Notes: generated by a model from the letters alone, not told the origin. A stretch of 64,000 bases of DNA from Micromonospora endolithica (GCF_003626595.1 NZ_RBAK01000001.1:806001-870000); one strand, 5' to 3'; positions 8,122 to 17,553 are shown, counted from the stretch's first letter. Numbers and translations: made by a program.

Positions 8122-9924
8122 GTGCGCGAGTTCTCCGTCCCGCCGATCGTCACCGTCGGCGACGCGGCCAACCTCACCGACCCCGTCTGGGACAACGCCG
8201 AGGCCGCCCCGGACGCGGTGCAGTTCGTCCGTCCCGACGCCGACGGCCGGCCCACGGTCGAGGTCACCTGCGGGCAGTTCCGGGACGAGGTCGTCGCGGT
8301 GGCCCGGGGCCTCGTCGCGGCCGGCGTGCAGCCGGGCGCCCGGGTGGCGCTGATGAGCCGCACCCGCTACGAGTGGACCCTGCTCGACTACGCGATCTGG
8401 GCGGCCGGCGCGGTGACCGTGCCGATCTACGAGACCTCCAGCGCCGAGCAGGCCGCCTGGATCCTGGCCGACTCCGGCGCGGTGGCCTGCGTCGTCGAGT
8501 CGACCGCCCACGCCACCCTGGTCGCCGGTGTCCGGGACCGGCTGCCCGAGCTGGAGCACGTCTGGCAGATCGAGCTGGGCGCGGTGGACGAGCTGACCGC
8601 CGCCGGGGCGACCGTCGAGCCGGCGGAGATCGAGCGGCGGCGCAAGGCCGTCCTCGCCGGCGACCTGGCCACCATCATCTACACCAGCGGCACCACCGGC
8701 CGTCCCAAGGGCTGCGTGCTCACCCACCGCAACATGTACGCCGACATCGCCAACGCCGTGCCGGTGCTGCCGAACCTGTTCCGCGAGGGCGCCTCGACCC
8801 TGCTGTTCCTGCCGCTGGCGCACGCCTTCGCCCGGCTGATCCAGATCGGCGTCGTCCAGGCCCGGGCGACGATGGCGCACTGCGCGGACACCACGAACCT
8901 GGTCGCCGAGTTGCAGGAGTTCAAACCGACCTTCGTGCTGTCGGTGCCCCGGGTCTTCGAGAAGGTCTACAACGGGGCCAAGCAGAAGGCCGAGGCCGAC
9001 GGCAAGGGCAAGATCTTCGCCCGGGCCGAGGCGGTCGCCATCGCGTACAGCGAGGCCCTGGAGACCTCGGCCGGGCCGGGCCTGGCGCTGCGCGCGCAGC
9101 ACGCGGTGTTCGACCGGCTGGTCTACGGCAAGCTGCGCGCCGCGCTCGGCGGCCGCTGCCGCGACGCGATCTCCGGCGGCGCGCCGCTCGGCGCCCGGCT
9201 GGGGCACTTCTTCCGGGGCATCGGGGTGACCGTCCTGGAGGGTTACGGCCTCACCGAGACCTCCCCCGCCGCCGCCGCGAACCTGCCCACCGGCACCCGG
9301 ATCGGCACCGTCGGCCGGCCGCTGCCCGGGGTGACCATCCGCATCGACGACGACGGCGAGATCCTGATCCTCGGTGACCTGGTCTTCCAGGGTTACTGGC
9401 GCAACGACACCGCCACCGCCGAGGCGCTCACCGCCGACGGCTGGTTCCGCACCGGGGACCTGGGACAGCTCGACAACGACGGGTTCCTCAGCATCACCGG
9501 CCGCAAGAAGGAGATCATCGTCACCGCGGCCGGCAAGAACGTCGCCCCGGCCGTGCTCGAGGACCAGGTCCGCGCCCACCCGCTGATCAGCCAGTGCGTG
9601 GTCGTCGGCGACCGGCAGCCGTTCATCGCGGCGCTGGTCACCGTCGACGAGGAGGCGCTGCCGAAGTGGCTGGAGCAGTCCGGCCTGCCGGCCGACACGC
9701 CGGTCGAGCGGCTGCGCGACCACGAGAAACTGCGCGCCGAGATCCAGGGCGCGATCGACGCCGCCAACCAGTTGGTCTCCAAGGCCGAGGCGATCAAGGT
9801 GTTCCGGGTCCTGCCGCACGACTTCACCGAGGCGACCGGCGAGCTGACCCCGTCGCTGAAGGTCAAGCGGCAGGTGGTGCACAAGTCGTACGCGGCGGAG
9901 ATCGCCGACATCTACCGAGGCTGA
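8122..9924 (+). CDS. long-chain fatty-acid--CoA ligase
   Basis: A 600-residue AMP-forming acyl-CoA synthetase (ANL superfamily), similar in length and motifs to FadD15-type enzymes. It activates fatty acids through an acyl-adenylate. Motifs: P-loop-like 'YTSGTTGRPKGC' (A3), 'LPLAHAFARL', 'GYGLTETSP' (A5), 'GWFRTGDLG' (A7), 'ITGRKKEIIVTAAGKNVAP' (A8 hinge) and the C-terminal catalytic Lys region 'TPSLKVKRQ'. GTG 8122 is preferred to GTG 8116 because AGGGAG (8111-8116) is then 5 nt upstream and the product begins M-R-E-F-S, a common opening in this family. The two-component genes follow directly. Confidence 0.93.
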   Translation: MREFSVPPIVTVGDAANLTDPVWDNAEAAPDAVQFVRPDADGRPTVEVTCGQFRDEVVAVARGLVAAGVQPGARVALMSRTRYEWTLLDYAIWAAGAVTVPIYETSSAEQAAWILADSGAVACVVESTAHATLVAGVRDRLPELEHVWQIELGAVDELTAAGATVEPAEIERRRKAVLAGDLATIIYTSGTTGRPKGCVLTHRNMYADIANAVPVLPNLFREGASTLLFLPLAHAFARLIQIGVVQARATMAHCADTTNLVAELQEFKPTFVLSVPRVFEKVYNGAKQKAEADGKGKIFARAEAVAIAYSEALETSAGPGLALRAQHAVFDRLVYGKLRAALGGRCRDAISGGAPLGARLGHFFRGIGVTVLEGYGLTETSPAAAANLPTGTRIGTVGRPLPGVTIRIDDDGEILILGDLVFQGYWRNDTATAEALTADGWFRTGDLGQLDNDGFLSITGRKKEIIVTAAGKNVAPAVLEDQVRAHPLISQCVVVGDRQPFIAALVTVDEEALPKWLEQSGLPADTPVERLRDHEKLRAEIQGAIDAANQLVSKAEAIKVFRVLPHDFTEATGELTPSLKVKRQVVHKSYAAEIADIYRG

Positions 9925-9925
9925 C

Positions 9926-9931
9926 TACGAT
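9926..9931 (+). promoter_or_regulatory. predicted leaderless -10 box, sensor kinase
   Basis: TACGAT begins 2 nt after the synthetase stop codon and ends 7 nt before the GTG of the kinase. It predicts an independent leaderless transcript for the two-component pair. Confidence 0.45.
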
Positions 9932-9938
9932 CCGTCAC

Positions 9939-11633
9939 GTGCCCGCCTCGACGCCCACCCGGCCGCATCCCCATCCCCTCGCCACCGCCGCGCGCGTGGT
10001 GATGCTGGCGCTGGTCGCCGTCCTGACCCTGTTCGCCACGCACGACGTCACCCAGCTGTGGTGGATCGTGCTGCTGGCGGTGGCCGGGCTGCCCGCCCTG
10101 ATGGCACCGGAGCACCCGCTGTTCGGCCCGCTCAGCCGGGTGGCCGAGGTGCTCGTGCTCGGCCTGGCCGCGAGCCAGGTGGCGGCCGTGGCCACCATCG
10201 GCGGTGAGATCGGCGGTCTGGGCGCGTCGGCGGTCCTGCCGTACCTGGCGGTGCCGGTGACGGTCACCGCGCTGCGCCGCCGGTTCCGCGAGGGCGCCGC
10301 GCTGCTCGCGGTGACCGCGGCGACCCTGCTGGTGGCGGGGGCGCTCACCGAGGTGGGCGGGGAACGGCAGATCGGCCAGATCGGCTACCTGGCGGTCTGC
10401 GCCCAGTGGCTGATCCTCGCCGGTCTCGGCCTCTACGCCGCCGGCACGCTGCACCGGGTGATGCAGGCGCGCGGCGACGGCAAGCCCCAGCCGTACGCCG
10501 AGGCGACCCGGCTGCTCACCCAGCTGCGCACGGTCGCCCGCCAGCTGCCCGGCGCCACCCTCGACCCGGGCGGCATCTCCGAGCACCTGTTGGAGGAGCT
10601 GCGCACCGTCGCCCCGACCGACCGTGGGGCGGTGCTGTCGGCCAGCGGCGGCGGCCGGCTGGTGGTGCTCGCCCAGATCGGCGCGGACCGGGTGGACTGG
10701 GAGACCACGCTCGACGCCGACTCGGCCATCGCCGACGCGTGGGCCAGCCAGCAGCCGCAGACCGCGGCCCGCTCCCAGTCCCGCTCGCACCGCGGGGGCG
10801 ACGTCTCCGCGCTGATCGTCCCGCTGGTGGCCGGTGTGCGTACGGTCGGGTTGGTGGTCCTGGAGGCGGACGCGGCGCAGGCGTACCCGGCCCCGGTGGT
10901 GTCCCGGGTGACCGGGCTGACCAGCCCGGCCGCGTTGCGGTTGGAGGCGGCGCTGCTCTTCGACGAGGTGCGCTCGCTGGCCACCAACGAGGAGCGGCAG
11001 CGGCTGGCCCGGGAGATCCACGACGGGGTCGCCCAGGAGCTGGTGATGGTCGGTTACGGCATCGACAACGCCCTGGCCACGGTCCACTCCGACGCCGCCG
11101 AGACCGAGGAGTCGCTGCGCCTGCTGCGCCAGGAGGTGACCCGGGTGATCCAGGAGCTGCGGCTCAGCCTGTTCGAGCTGCGCAGCGAGGTCGACCGGCA
11201 GGGCGGCCTGGCCGCCGCGATCGCCGAGTACGCCCGCACCGTCGGCGCCTCCGGTGGCCTGCGGGTGCACCTGTCCCTGGACGAGTCCACCGCCCGGCTG
11301 CCCGCCGCCACCGAGGCCGAGCTGCTGCGCATCGCCCAGGAGGCGGTGACCAACGCGCGCAAGCACGCCGGGGCGGCGAACCTCTGGGTCACCTGCGAGG
11401 TGGACCCCCCGTACGCGCAGATCGAAGTGTCGGATGACGGTCACGGGATCGGTGACCAGCGCCCGGACGGGCACTACGGTCTTGCGATCATGGCCGAGAG
11501 GGCGGAACGTATCCGGGGCCGGTTGGAGATCAGGCCGCGGCAGCCCAGCGGCACGACCGTGGCGGTGGTGGTCGGTTCGTCACCCCGGCGCGATAACCTG
11601 CGCGGTAGCGCAGCGGCAGCAGAAGGGGAGTAA
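9939..11633 (+). CDS. two-component sensor histidine kinase (NarL/DesK type)
   Basis: A 564-residue membrane kinase. About five to six hydrophobic segments fill residues 15-175, followed by a GAF-like sensor region (about 195-345), a HisKA_3 dimerisation domain with phospho-acceptor His361 in 'LAREIHDGVAQEL', and a HATPase domain ('AQEAVTNARKHAG' N-box, 'VSDDGHGI' G1, 'HYGLAIMAERA' G2). The signal is unknown. Its last codons overlap the AGAAGGGGAG ribosome site of the next gene, a NarL-type response regulator, so the two form a cognate pair. The GTG start at 9939 lacks a Shine-Dalgarno and probably starts a leaderless mRNA. Confidence 0.9.
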   Translation: MPASTPTRPHPHPLATAARVVMLALVAVLTLFATHDVTQLWWIVLLAVAGLPALMAPEHPLFGPLSRVAEVLVLGLAASQVAAVATIGGEIGGLGASAVLPYLAVPVTVTALRRRFREGAALLAVTAATLLVAGALTEVGGERQIGQIGYLAVCAQWLILAGLGLYAAGTLHRVMQARGDGKPQPYAEATRLLTQLRTVARQLPGATLDPGGISEHLLEELRTVAPTDRGAVLSASGGGRLVVLAQIGADRVDWETTLDADSAIADAWASQQPQTAARSQSRSHRGGDVSALIVPLVAGVRTVGLVVLEADAAQAYPAPVVSRVTGLTSPAALRLEAALLFDEVRSLATNEERQRLAREIHDGVAQELVMVGYGIDNALATVHSDAAETEESLRLLRQEVTRVIQELRLSLFELRSEVDRQGGLAAAIAEYARTVGASGGLRVHLSLDESTARLPAATEAELLRIAQEAVTNARKHAGAANLWVTCEVDPPYAQIEVSDDGHGIGDQRPDGHYGLAIMAERAERIRGRLEIRPRQPSGTTVAVVVGSSPRRDNLRGSAAAAEGE

Positions 11634-11640
11634 CCCGAGG

Positions 11641-12309
11641 ATGACCACAAGTCCGACACCGGCCACCCGCACCAAGGTCCTCCTTGTCGACGATCACGAC
11701 CTGATCCGCAAGGGTCTGCGGCACGCGTTCGAGCGTGACCGGCAGTTCGAGGTCGTCGGCGAGGCGGCCACCGCGGCGGAGGGCGTGCGCCAGGCCGGTG
11801 CGCTCCAGCCGGATGTGGTGATCATGGACCTGCGGCTGCCCGACGGCAGCGGCCTGGAGGCCACCCGGGCGCTGCGCAAGTCCAGCGCGTCGATGGGCAT
11901 CGTCGTGCTCACCATGTACGCCGGCGACGACCAGCTCTTCGGTGCGCTGGAGGCTGGGGCGAGCGCCTTCGTGCCGAAGACCGCCCCCGCCGACGAGGTG
12001 GTGGCCGCCGCGCGGCACGCCGCCTCCTCCCCCAGCGCCTTCACCGCGGCCGACCTGGCCGAGGCGATGAAGCGCCGGCTCGCGCCGTCGGGACCCCAGT
12101 TGTCGCCCCGCGAGGGGCAGGTGCTGCGGCTGCTCGCCGACGGCATGAGCGTGGCCGGCATCGCCAAGCAGCTCTTCGTCAGCGAGTCCACCGCCAAGAC
12201 GCACATCTCGAAGCTCTACGAGAAGCTCGGCGCGGCCAACCGGGCGCAGGCCCTGATGACCGCGCTGCGGCTGGGCCTGCTCGAGGCGCCGGACGCTCCG
12301 AAGTTCTGA
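11641..12309 (+). CDS. NarL/FixJ-family response regulator
   Basis: A 222-residue DNA-binding response regulator, the partner of the upstream kinase. The receiver domain has the acidic pair Asp17/Asp18, phospho-acceptor Asp63 in 'VVIMDLRLPDGSG', the Thr in 'VVLTMY' and the conserved Lys in 'VPKTA'. The C-terminal LuxR helix-turn-helix runs from 'LSPREGQVLRLLADGMS' to 'TAKTHISKLYEKL'. The gene begins 7 nt after the kinase stop with AGAAGGGGAG just upstream. Its targets are unknown. A strong terminator follows. Confidence 0.93.
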   Translation: MTTSPTPATRTKVLLVDDHDLIRKGLRHAFERDRQFEVVGEAATAAEGVRQAGALQPDVVIMDLRLPDGSGLEATRALRKSSASMGIVVLTMYAGDDQLFGALEAGASAFVPKTAPADEVVAAARHAASSPSAFTAADLAEAMKRRLAPSGPQLSPREGQVLRLLADGMSVAGIAKQLFVSESTAKTHISKLYEKLGAANRAQALMTALRLGLLEAPDAPKF

Positions 12310-12319
12310 CCCGCTTCCC

Positions 12320-12350
12320 GACCGCGCCCGCCCAGTGGGCGGGCGCGGTC
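12320..12350 (+). terminator. strong terminator after the two-component pair
   Basis: A perfect 14-bp GC-rich stem (GACCGCGCCCGCCC and its complement) with a 3-nt AGT loop, 10 nt after the stop codon. No T-tract, as is common in this GC range. Confidence 0.75.
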
Positions 12351-12433
12351 GCGTTCATCGACCGGTTTACCTGACCGACGCGGAGGCAGGCTATGGTCTC
12401 CCGAGCGACGCGGCCTCCGCGTGCGGCGAAGGG

Positions 12434-13252
12434 GTGAGGGCATTGCGGCGTCCGGAGTGGGCACCCGACGGGATCGACATCGAGCGCCCCAGCGTCGCCC
12501 GGATGTACGACTACTACCTCGGCGGCTCGCACAACTTCGCGGCGGACCGGGCGGCGGCCCAGGCGATGGTGGCCGCGATTCCGGAGGCGCCGCTGATGGC
12601 CCAGGCCAACCGGGCCTTCCTGCGCCGGGCGGTGCAGTTCCTCGCCGGGCAGGGCATCCGCCAGTTCCTCGACATCGGCTCGGGCATCCCCACCGTCGGC
12701 AACGTGCACGAGATCGCCCAGCGGCTGGTACCGGACGCGCGAGTGGTCTACGTCGACGTCGACCCGGTCGCGGTGGCGCACAGCCGCGAGCTGCTCGACT
12801 CCGACGAGTCGACCGTCGTCGTGCAGGAGGACCTGCGCCACCCCGAGCGCATCCTCGGCCACCCCGAGGTGCGCCGACTGATCGACTTCGACCAGCCGGT
12901 GGCGGTGCTGGTCGTGGCGGTGCTGCATTTCGTCTCCGACGACGACCGTCCCGCCGAGCTGCTGCGTACCCTCCGGGACGCCCTCGCGCCCGGTAGCGCG
13001 CTGGTGCTCTCCCAGGCCAGCGACGACGGGCGTCCCGACGCGGAGCGGGCCGAGGCCGAGGCCGTCTACCGGCGCACCGACAATCCTCTGTGGATTCGTA
13101 GCCGCCGGGAGCTGGCCGCCTTCTTCGACGGTTTCACGCTGGTCGAGCCCGGCGTGGTGTGGGTGCCGCAGTGGCGGCCGGAGTCCCCGGACAGCGCCGA
13201 GGACGCCGAACGGTCGGGCTTCATCGGCGGCCTCGGGTGGCTCGGTGGGTGA
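12434..13252 (+). CDS. SAM-dependent methyltransferase (DUF574/Methyltransf_19)
   Basis: A 272-residue class I methyltransferase of a family expanded in actinomycetes. Signatures: 'SVARMYDYYLGGSHNFAADR' near the N-terminus, SAM-binding 'FLDIGSGIPTVGN', the acidic loop 'VVYVDVDPVAVAHSR' and 'VLHFVSDDDRP'. The substrate is unknown. The start is uncertain: GTG 12434 is chosen, TTG 12443 is an alternative with GGTGAGGG upstream. Its stop overlaps the start of the GGDEF-EAL gene by 8 nt, which suggests translational coupling. Confidence 0.85.
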   Translation: MRALRRPEWAPDGIDIERPSVARMYDYYLGGSHNFAADRAAAQAMVAAIPEAPLMAQANRAFLRRAVQFLAGQGIRQFLDIGSGIPTVGNVHEIAQRLVPDARVVYVDVDPVAVAHSRELLDSDESTVVVQEDLRHPERILGHPEVRRLIDFDQPVAVLVVAVLHFVSDDDRPAELLRTLRDALAPGSALVLSQASDDGRPDAERAEAEAVYRRTDNPLWIRSRRELAAFFDGFTLVEPGVVWVPQWRPESPDSAEDAERSGFIGGLGWLGG

Positions 13253-15056
13253 GCGGTCCGGGGTGACCGTGCCGGTCGTCGCCCGGCCCGGCGCTCCGGC
13301 ACCCGCCGGTACGCCGCCCGGCCGGACCCGGACGTCGTCCGGCGCGCAGACCTTCGCCCGCGCCTGGGCCAAGGCGGTCGCCGGCACCAGCTACCTGCCG
13401 CTGACCCAGGCGCAGTTGGAGGCGCTGCTGCACGGCTTCACCGTCCGGCTGGCGGCGGCGCTACTCGCCGAGCCGCTCGACCTGCGGACCGGCCAGCGGA
13501 TCGGCGCCGAGCTGGTGGCCGCGCACGTCGCCTCCGCCGAGGGGCTGGGCCGCACCGCCGAGGTGCTCCAGCTGCGCCTGGTCCGCGACCTCGGGCTGGT
13601 CGGCGAGGACGTCGAGGACCGGATGGCCCGGTTGCTGGGGGCGGTCGCCACCGGGTACGCCCGCGCCCTGCGGGACCGGACGCTGGACGAGCAGGAGTCG
13701 ATCCGTCGGGCGGCGATGGCGGCGCGCACCCAGGCGGAGCGGGCGCTACGCGAGAGCGAGGCCCGCTTCCGGCACCAGGCCACCCACGACTCGCTGACCG
13801 GCCTGCCGAACCGGACGCTGTTCACCGAGCGTCTCGCCGCGGCCGTCAACGCCCCCGGGCGCGGCGCCGAACGTGTCGGCCTGTGCTTCCTGGACCTGGA
13901 CCGGTTCAAGGTGGTCAACGACGCGCACGGACACCAGGTCGGTGACGCCCTGCTCGGCGCGGTCGGCGACCGGCTCCGCCGGGCCCTGGACGGGCACCTG
14001 GTGGCCCGGCTCGGCGGCGACGAGTTCGTCGTGCTGGTCGAGCGCAGCGCCGGGACCCGCGACATGATCGAGGTGGCCGAGGTGGCCCTGGCCGCCGTGC
14101 GCGAACCGGCCCCGGTGGACGGGCACGAGCTGACCGTCACCGCCAGCCTGGGCATCGTCGAGCGGCAGGTCGCCGGCGCCTCACCGGGGGACCTCATGCG
14201 GGCCGCCGACAGCACGCTGCACTGGGCCAAGGCGGCCGGTGGGGGCCGCTGGGAGCTGTACGACGCCGAGCGGGACCGCCGCGAGCTGGCCCGGTACGCG
14301 TTGTCCGCGGCGATCCCGGCCGCGTTGGAGCGGGGCGAGTTCTACCTGGACTACCAGCCGTTGACGTCGCTGCGCGACGGCCGGGTGGTCGGCGCCGAGG
14401 CGCTGGTCCGGTGGCGGCATCCCGAGCTGGGCGTGCTGCGGCCGGACAGCTTCATCGCGCTGGCCGAGGAGAGCGGGCTGATCGTCCCGCTGGGCGGCTG
14501 GGTGCTGGCCGAGGCGTGCCGCGAGGCGGAGCGCTGGGCGGCGACCTCGGCGGACGCGCCGTTCGTCAGCGTCAACCTGGCCGTGCGGCAGGTGCACCGC
14601 CCCGGTCTGGTGCAACAGGTGCGCGACCTGCTGGACCGGACGAACCTGCCCCCGCGGCGGCTTCAGCTGGAGATCACCGAGAGCACCATGATGAGCACCG
14701 CCGAGGAGCCGGTCCGCGCCCTGCGGCACCTGGCCGAGTTGGGCGTACGGATCGCGATCGACGACTTCGGCACCGGCTACTGCAACCTGGCCTACCTGCG
14801 CGAGCTGCCGGTGACGGAGCTGAAGGTGGCCGGGGAGTTCGTGGCCGGGCTGCGCGCGCCGGGCGGCCGGGCCGACGAGCGCATCCTGGCCTCGCTGGTC
14901 TCGCTGGCGCACGCGCTGGACCTCACCGTCACCGCCGAGGGGGTGGAGACCGCAGGTCAGGCCGAACGGCTCCGCGCGATCGGCTGCGACGCCGGGCAGG
15001 GCTGGCACTTCGGCCGCCCCGAGCCCGCCGACCGACTTCTGGCCCGGCTGACCTGA
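13245..15056 (+). CDS. GGDEF-EAL cyclic-di-GMP enzyme
   Basis: A 603-residue cytoplasmic protein with an all-helical N-terminal region (about 1-175), a GGDEF diguanylate-cyclase domain and an EAL phosphodiesterase domain (about 350-600). The A-site is intact ('RLGGDEF') but the usual RxxD inhibitory I-site is missing (L-D-G-H at that spacing). All EAL catalytic residues appear present: 'EALVRW', the Asn of 'SVNLAVRQ', 'EITES', 'DDFGTGY', Lys of 'ELKV', 'TAEGVE' and the Gln of 'GQGWHFGRP'. It could therefore make and degrade c-di-GMP. The start is GTG 13245 (overlapping the methyltransferase) or GTG 13263. Confidence 0.9.
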   Translation: MGERSGVTVPVVARPGAPAPAGTPPGRTRTSSGAQTFARAWAKAVAGTSYLPLTQAQLEALLHGFTVRLAAALLAEPLDLRTGQRIGAELVAAHVASAEGLGRTAEVLQLRLVRDLGLVGEDVEDRMARLLGAVATGYARALRDRTLDEQESIRRAAMAARTQAERALRESEARFRHQATHDSLTGLPNRTLFTERLAAAVNAPGRGAERVGLCFLDLDRFKVVNDAHGHQVGDALLGAVGDRLRRALDGHLVARLGGDEFVVLVERSAGTRDMIEVAEVALAAVREPAPVDGHELTVTASLGIVERQVAGASPGDLMRAADSTLHWAKAAGGGRWELYDAERDRRELARYALSAAIPAALERGEFYLDYQPLTSLRDGRVVGAEALVRWRHPELGVLRPDSFIALAEESGLIVPLGGWVLAEACREAERWAATSADAPFVSVNLAVRQVHRPGLVQQVRDLLDRTNLPPRRLQLEITESTMMSTAEEPVRALRHLAELGVRIAIDDFGTGYCNLAYLRELPVTELKVAGEFVAGLRAPGGRADERILASLVSLAHALDLTVTAEGVETAGQAERLRAIGCDAGQGWHFGRPEPADRLLARLT

Positions 15057-15085
15057 CGCCGCCCGCGGTGCGGTCCGGGGCGGTG

Positions 15086-16210
15086 TCAGCCCCTCAGGAG
15101 GGTGGTCAGGCGCTGGGCCTGGGTCTCCCAGCGCCACTCGCGTTCGACCCATGCCCGCCCCGCGGCGCCCAGGTGGCGGGCCAGGTCCCGGTCGGCGAGC
15201 AGGGTCGCCACCCGGTCGGCGAGCGCGGCGACGTCCCGGCCGGGCACCACGTATCCGGTCTCCCCCTCCCGGACCGCGTCCGGCGCGCCGCCGGAGTCGC
15301 CGGCCACCACCGGAAGTCCGGTCGCCGACGCCTCCAGGTAGACGATGCCCAGCCCTTCCACGTCGAGACCGCGGTTGCGGGTGCGGCAGGGCATCGCGTA
15401 CACGTCGCCGGCGGCGTAGTGGGCGGGCAACTCGGCGGTCGGCACCGAGCCGGTGAAGACCACGTCCCGTTCCACCCCGGACTGCCGGGCCAGCTTCTCC
15501 AGCGTCGCCCGGTAGGGGCCGCCGCCGACGATCAGCAGCGCCGCGTCGGGAACCCGGCGGCGGATCTCCGGCAGCGCGCGGATCAGCATGTCCTGGCCCT
15601 TGCGCGGCACCAGGCGGGACACGCACACCACCACCGGCCGGTCGGCGAGCCCGAGGCGTAGCCGGACCGGCTCGCCGTCCACCGACGGGTGGTAGGTGTC
15701 GGTGTCCACGCCGGGCGCGAGCCGGCGCAGGTCGGTCACCCCGTGCAGCGCCCGCTCCAGCCGCACCCGGGTGTACTCGCCGAGGTAGGTGGTCACGTCC
15801 ACACCCTGGCCGATGCGGCGCAGCGCCCGCCGCGCGCCGGGCAGGGCGGCCCAGCCGACCTCGTGGCCGTGGGTCAGCGCGACCACCCGCCGGACGCCGG
15901 CCCGCCGGCGCAGGCCGGCGGCGAGCAGCCCGAGCGGCGCCGCCGCGCCGAACCACACGGTGTCGCAGTCGTACGCGCGGGCCAGCCGCGCCGCCCGCCG
16001 GGCCACCAGGGGGGTGGGCAGCAGCACCCTGGTCCGTTCCCGGATCACCTCGAAGGGCTGCTCCGCGTCGAACTTCTCCGCGTCCCGCCAGGACGACGTG
16101 TAGACCACCACCGAGCCGGTGGGTTGGCGTACCGCCAGGTTGTGCACGAAGGACTGGATCCCGCCGGGGCGGGGCGGGAAGTCGTTGGTCACCAGCAACG
16201 TGCGGCTCAT
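15086..16210 (-). CDS. pimB: GDP-mannose-dependent phosphatidylinositol mannosyltransferase PimB-type
   Basis: A 374-residue GT-B glycosyltransferase of family 4. The opening 'TLLVTNDFPPRPGGIQSF' is the PimB/MgtA signature, with 'LTHGHEVGWA', the donor-binding 'VSRLVPRKGQDMLI' and the E-x7-E region 'GLGIVYLEASATGLPVVAGD'. In related actinobacteria the enzyme adds the second mannose to phosphatidylinositol mannosides at the inner membrane face. It lies downstream of an M48 protease gene with a 4-nt ATGA overlap, so they are cotranscribed. Assignment as PimB versus a paralogous mannosyltransferase is inferred from motifs. Confidence 0.85.
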   Translation of the reverse strand: MSRTLLVTNDFPPRPGGIQSFVHNLAVRQPTGSVVVYTSSWRDAEKFDAEQPFEVIRERTRVLLPTPLVARRAARLARAYDCDTVWFGAAAPLGLLAAGLRRRAGVRRVVALTHGHEVGWAALPGARRALRRIGQGVDVTTYLGEYTRVRLERALHGVTDLRRLAPGVDTDTYHPSVDGEPVRLRLGLADRPVVVCVSRLVPRKGQDMLIRALPEIRRRVPDAALLIVGGGPYRATLEKLARQSGVERDVVFTGSVPTAELPAHYAAGDVYAMPCRTRNRGLDVEGLGIVYLEASATGLPVVAGDSGGAPDAVREGETGYVVPGRDVAALADRVATLLADRDLARHLGAAGRAWVEREWRWETQAQRLTTLLRG

Positions 16211-17553
16211 CGGCCGAGCTCCCGGGCGTGGGCGCGGGCGGCGGCGATCCGCTCGACGGTGGACGGGTGGCTGGCCGAGTAGAGGTATTCCCAGCGGGGC
16301 GGGTCGGGGTCGGCGAGGTTGATGCCGGCGAGCCGGCGCTGCATCGCCTCGAAGGCGGCCGGGTCGCCGGTGAGCGCGAGGGCGTGCGCGTCGGCCCGCG
16401 CCTCCACCCGGCGGGACATCAGGGCCTGCACCGGCGCGGAGACCAGCCCGGCGACGGTGACCAGGGCGAGCAGCAGCGGGAACGCGCGGGGTTGGGCGAC
16501 GGAGTCGACATCGGCCAGCCGCAGCAGCGGGCGGGACGAGCCGAGCAGGTAGAGCGCGACGACGGCCGCGCCGGCGCCGAGCGCGCCGGTCAGCGTGCCG
16601 ACGGCGACGTCGGAGTCCTTGGCGTGGCCCAGTTCGTGTGCCACCACGGCGGTGACCTCGGCCGGGGTCGCCTCGCGCAGCAGGGTGTCGTAGACCACCA
16701 CCCGGCGGGTGGGACCGAGCCCGGAGACGTACGCGTTGACCGCCCGGGTGCGCCGGGACGCGTCGGCGACGAGCACGTCCCGGACCGGTACGCCGTCCCG
16801 CGCGGCCATCGCGGTCAGCTCGGTGCGCAGCGGTCCCTGCTCCATCGGGGTGAACCTGTTGAACACCGGCTCCACGAGCACCGGCAGGACGAAGGAGAGC
16901 AGGACCACCAGGCCGGCCGCCCCGGCGGCGCCGAACGCCCACCACCAGCGGGGGGCGAGCCGGATGACGGTGTAGAACCCGAGCAGCGCGACCGCGCCGA
17001 TGACCGCGCTCACCGCGTACGACTTGAGCAGGTCGACGGCCCAGCCGCCCCAGCCGTTGGTGCTGAGCCCGTAGCGGGTGAGCACGGACTGCCGCCAGGC
17101 GGCGAACGGGAGGGTCACCAGGTCGGCGACGAGCACCACGGCGAGACCGCCGAACACCGCCTGCGCGGCCCAGTGGCCACCGAAGGGGCGACCGGCGAGT
17201 TCGACCAGGCGGCCGCCCAGCGGGGTGAGACCGAGCGCGAGGGCCACCAGCAGGCCGACGGCCAGCGCGGTCCAGGTGCCGGGGCGCAGCGCGGCACGGA
17301 ACTCCCGGCCCCGGGCGACCTGCTCGGTGGGCAGCTCACCGAGCGCGGCGAGCTGGTCGGCGCGGGGGGCCGGTGGCCGGTTCCACGGGATCAGCAGGGC
17401 GGCGGCCAGGACCAGCGCCACCACCAGCACGCCCAGGGTGAGGACCGCCCAGCCACGCGGGCTCAACGGGTCGCCCCGTCGGGATCCGGAGCGCGTCTCC
17501 CGGCCATCGGTCCTACCCCGGTCATCCCCGCTCCTCCCGCCCGGCGCGCCCAT
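16207..17553 (-). CDS. M48-family (Ste24/CaaX-type) membrane zinc metalloprotease
   Basis: About 448 residues with several hydrophobic segments before and after a cytoplasmic catalytic region. The zinc motif is 'VVAHELGHAKD' (HExxH), with the third ligand region 'RRVEARADAHALAL' (ExxxD) as in Ste24 peptidases. The N-terminal 40 residues are charged and precede the first membrane segment. The start is uncertain: ATG 17553 is used, GTG 17601 is possible, and neither has a clear Shine-Dalgarno. It overlaps pimB by 4 nt. The substrate is unknown; quality control of membrane proteins is a typical role. Confidence 0.88.
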   Translation of the reverse strand: MGAPGGRSGDDRGRTDGRETRSGSRRGDPLSPRGWAVLTLGVLVVALVLAAALLIPWNRPPAPRADQLAALGELPTEQVARGREFRAALRPGTWTALAVGLLVALALGLTPLGGRLVELAGRPFGGHWAAQAVFGGLAVVLVADLVTLPFAAWRQSVLTRYGLSTNGWGGWAVDLLKSYAVSAVIGAVALLGFYTVIRLAPRWWWAFGAAGAAGLVVLLSFVLPVLVEPVFNRFTPMEQGPLRTELTAMAARDGVPVRDVLVADASRRTRAVNAYVSGLGPTRRVVVYDTLLREATPAEVTAVVAHELGHAKDSDVAVGTLTGALGAGAAVVALYLLGSSRPLLRLADVDSVAQPRAFPLLLALVTVAGLVSAPVQALMSRRVEARADAHALALTGDPAAFEAMQRRLAGINLADPDPPRWEYLYSASHPSTVERIAAARAHARELGR

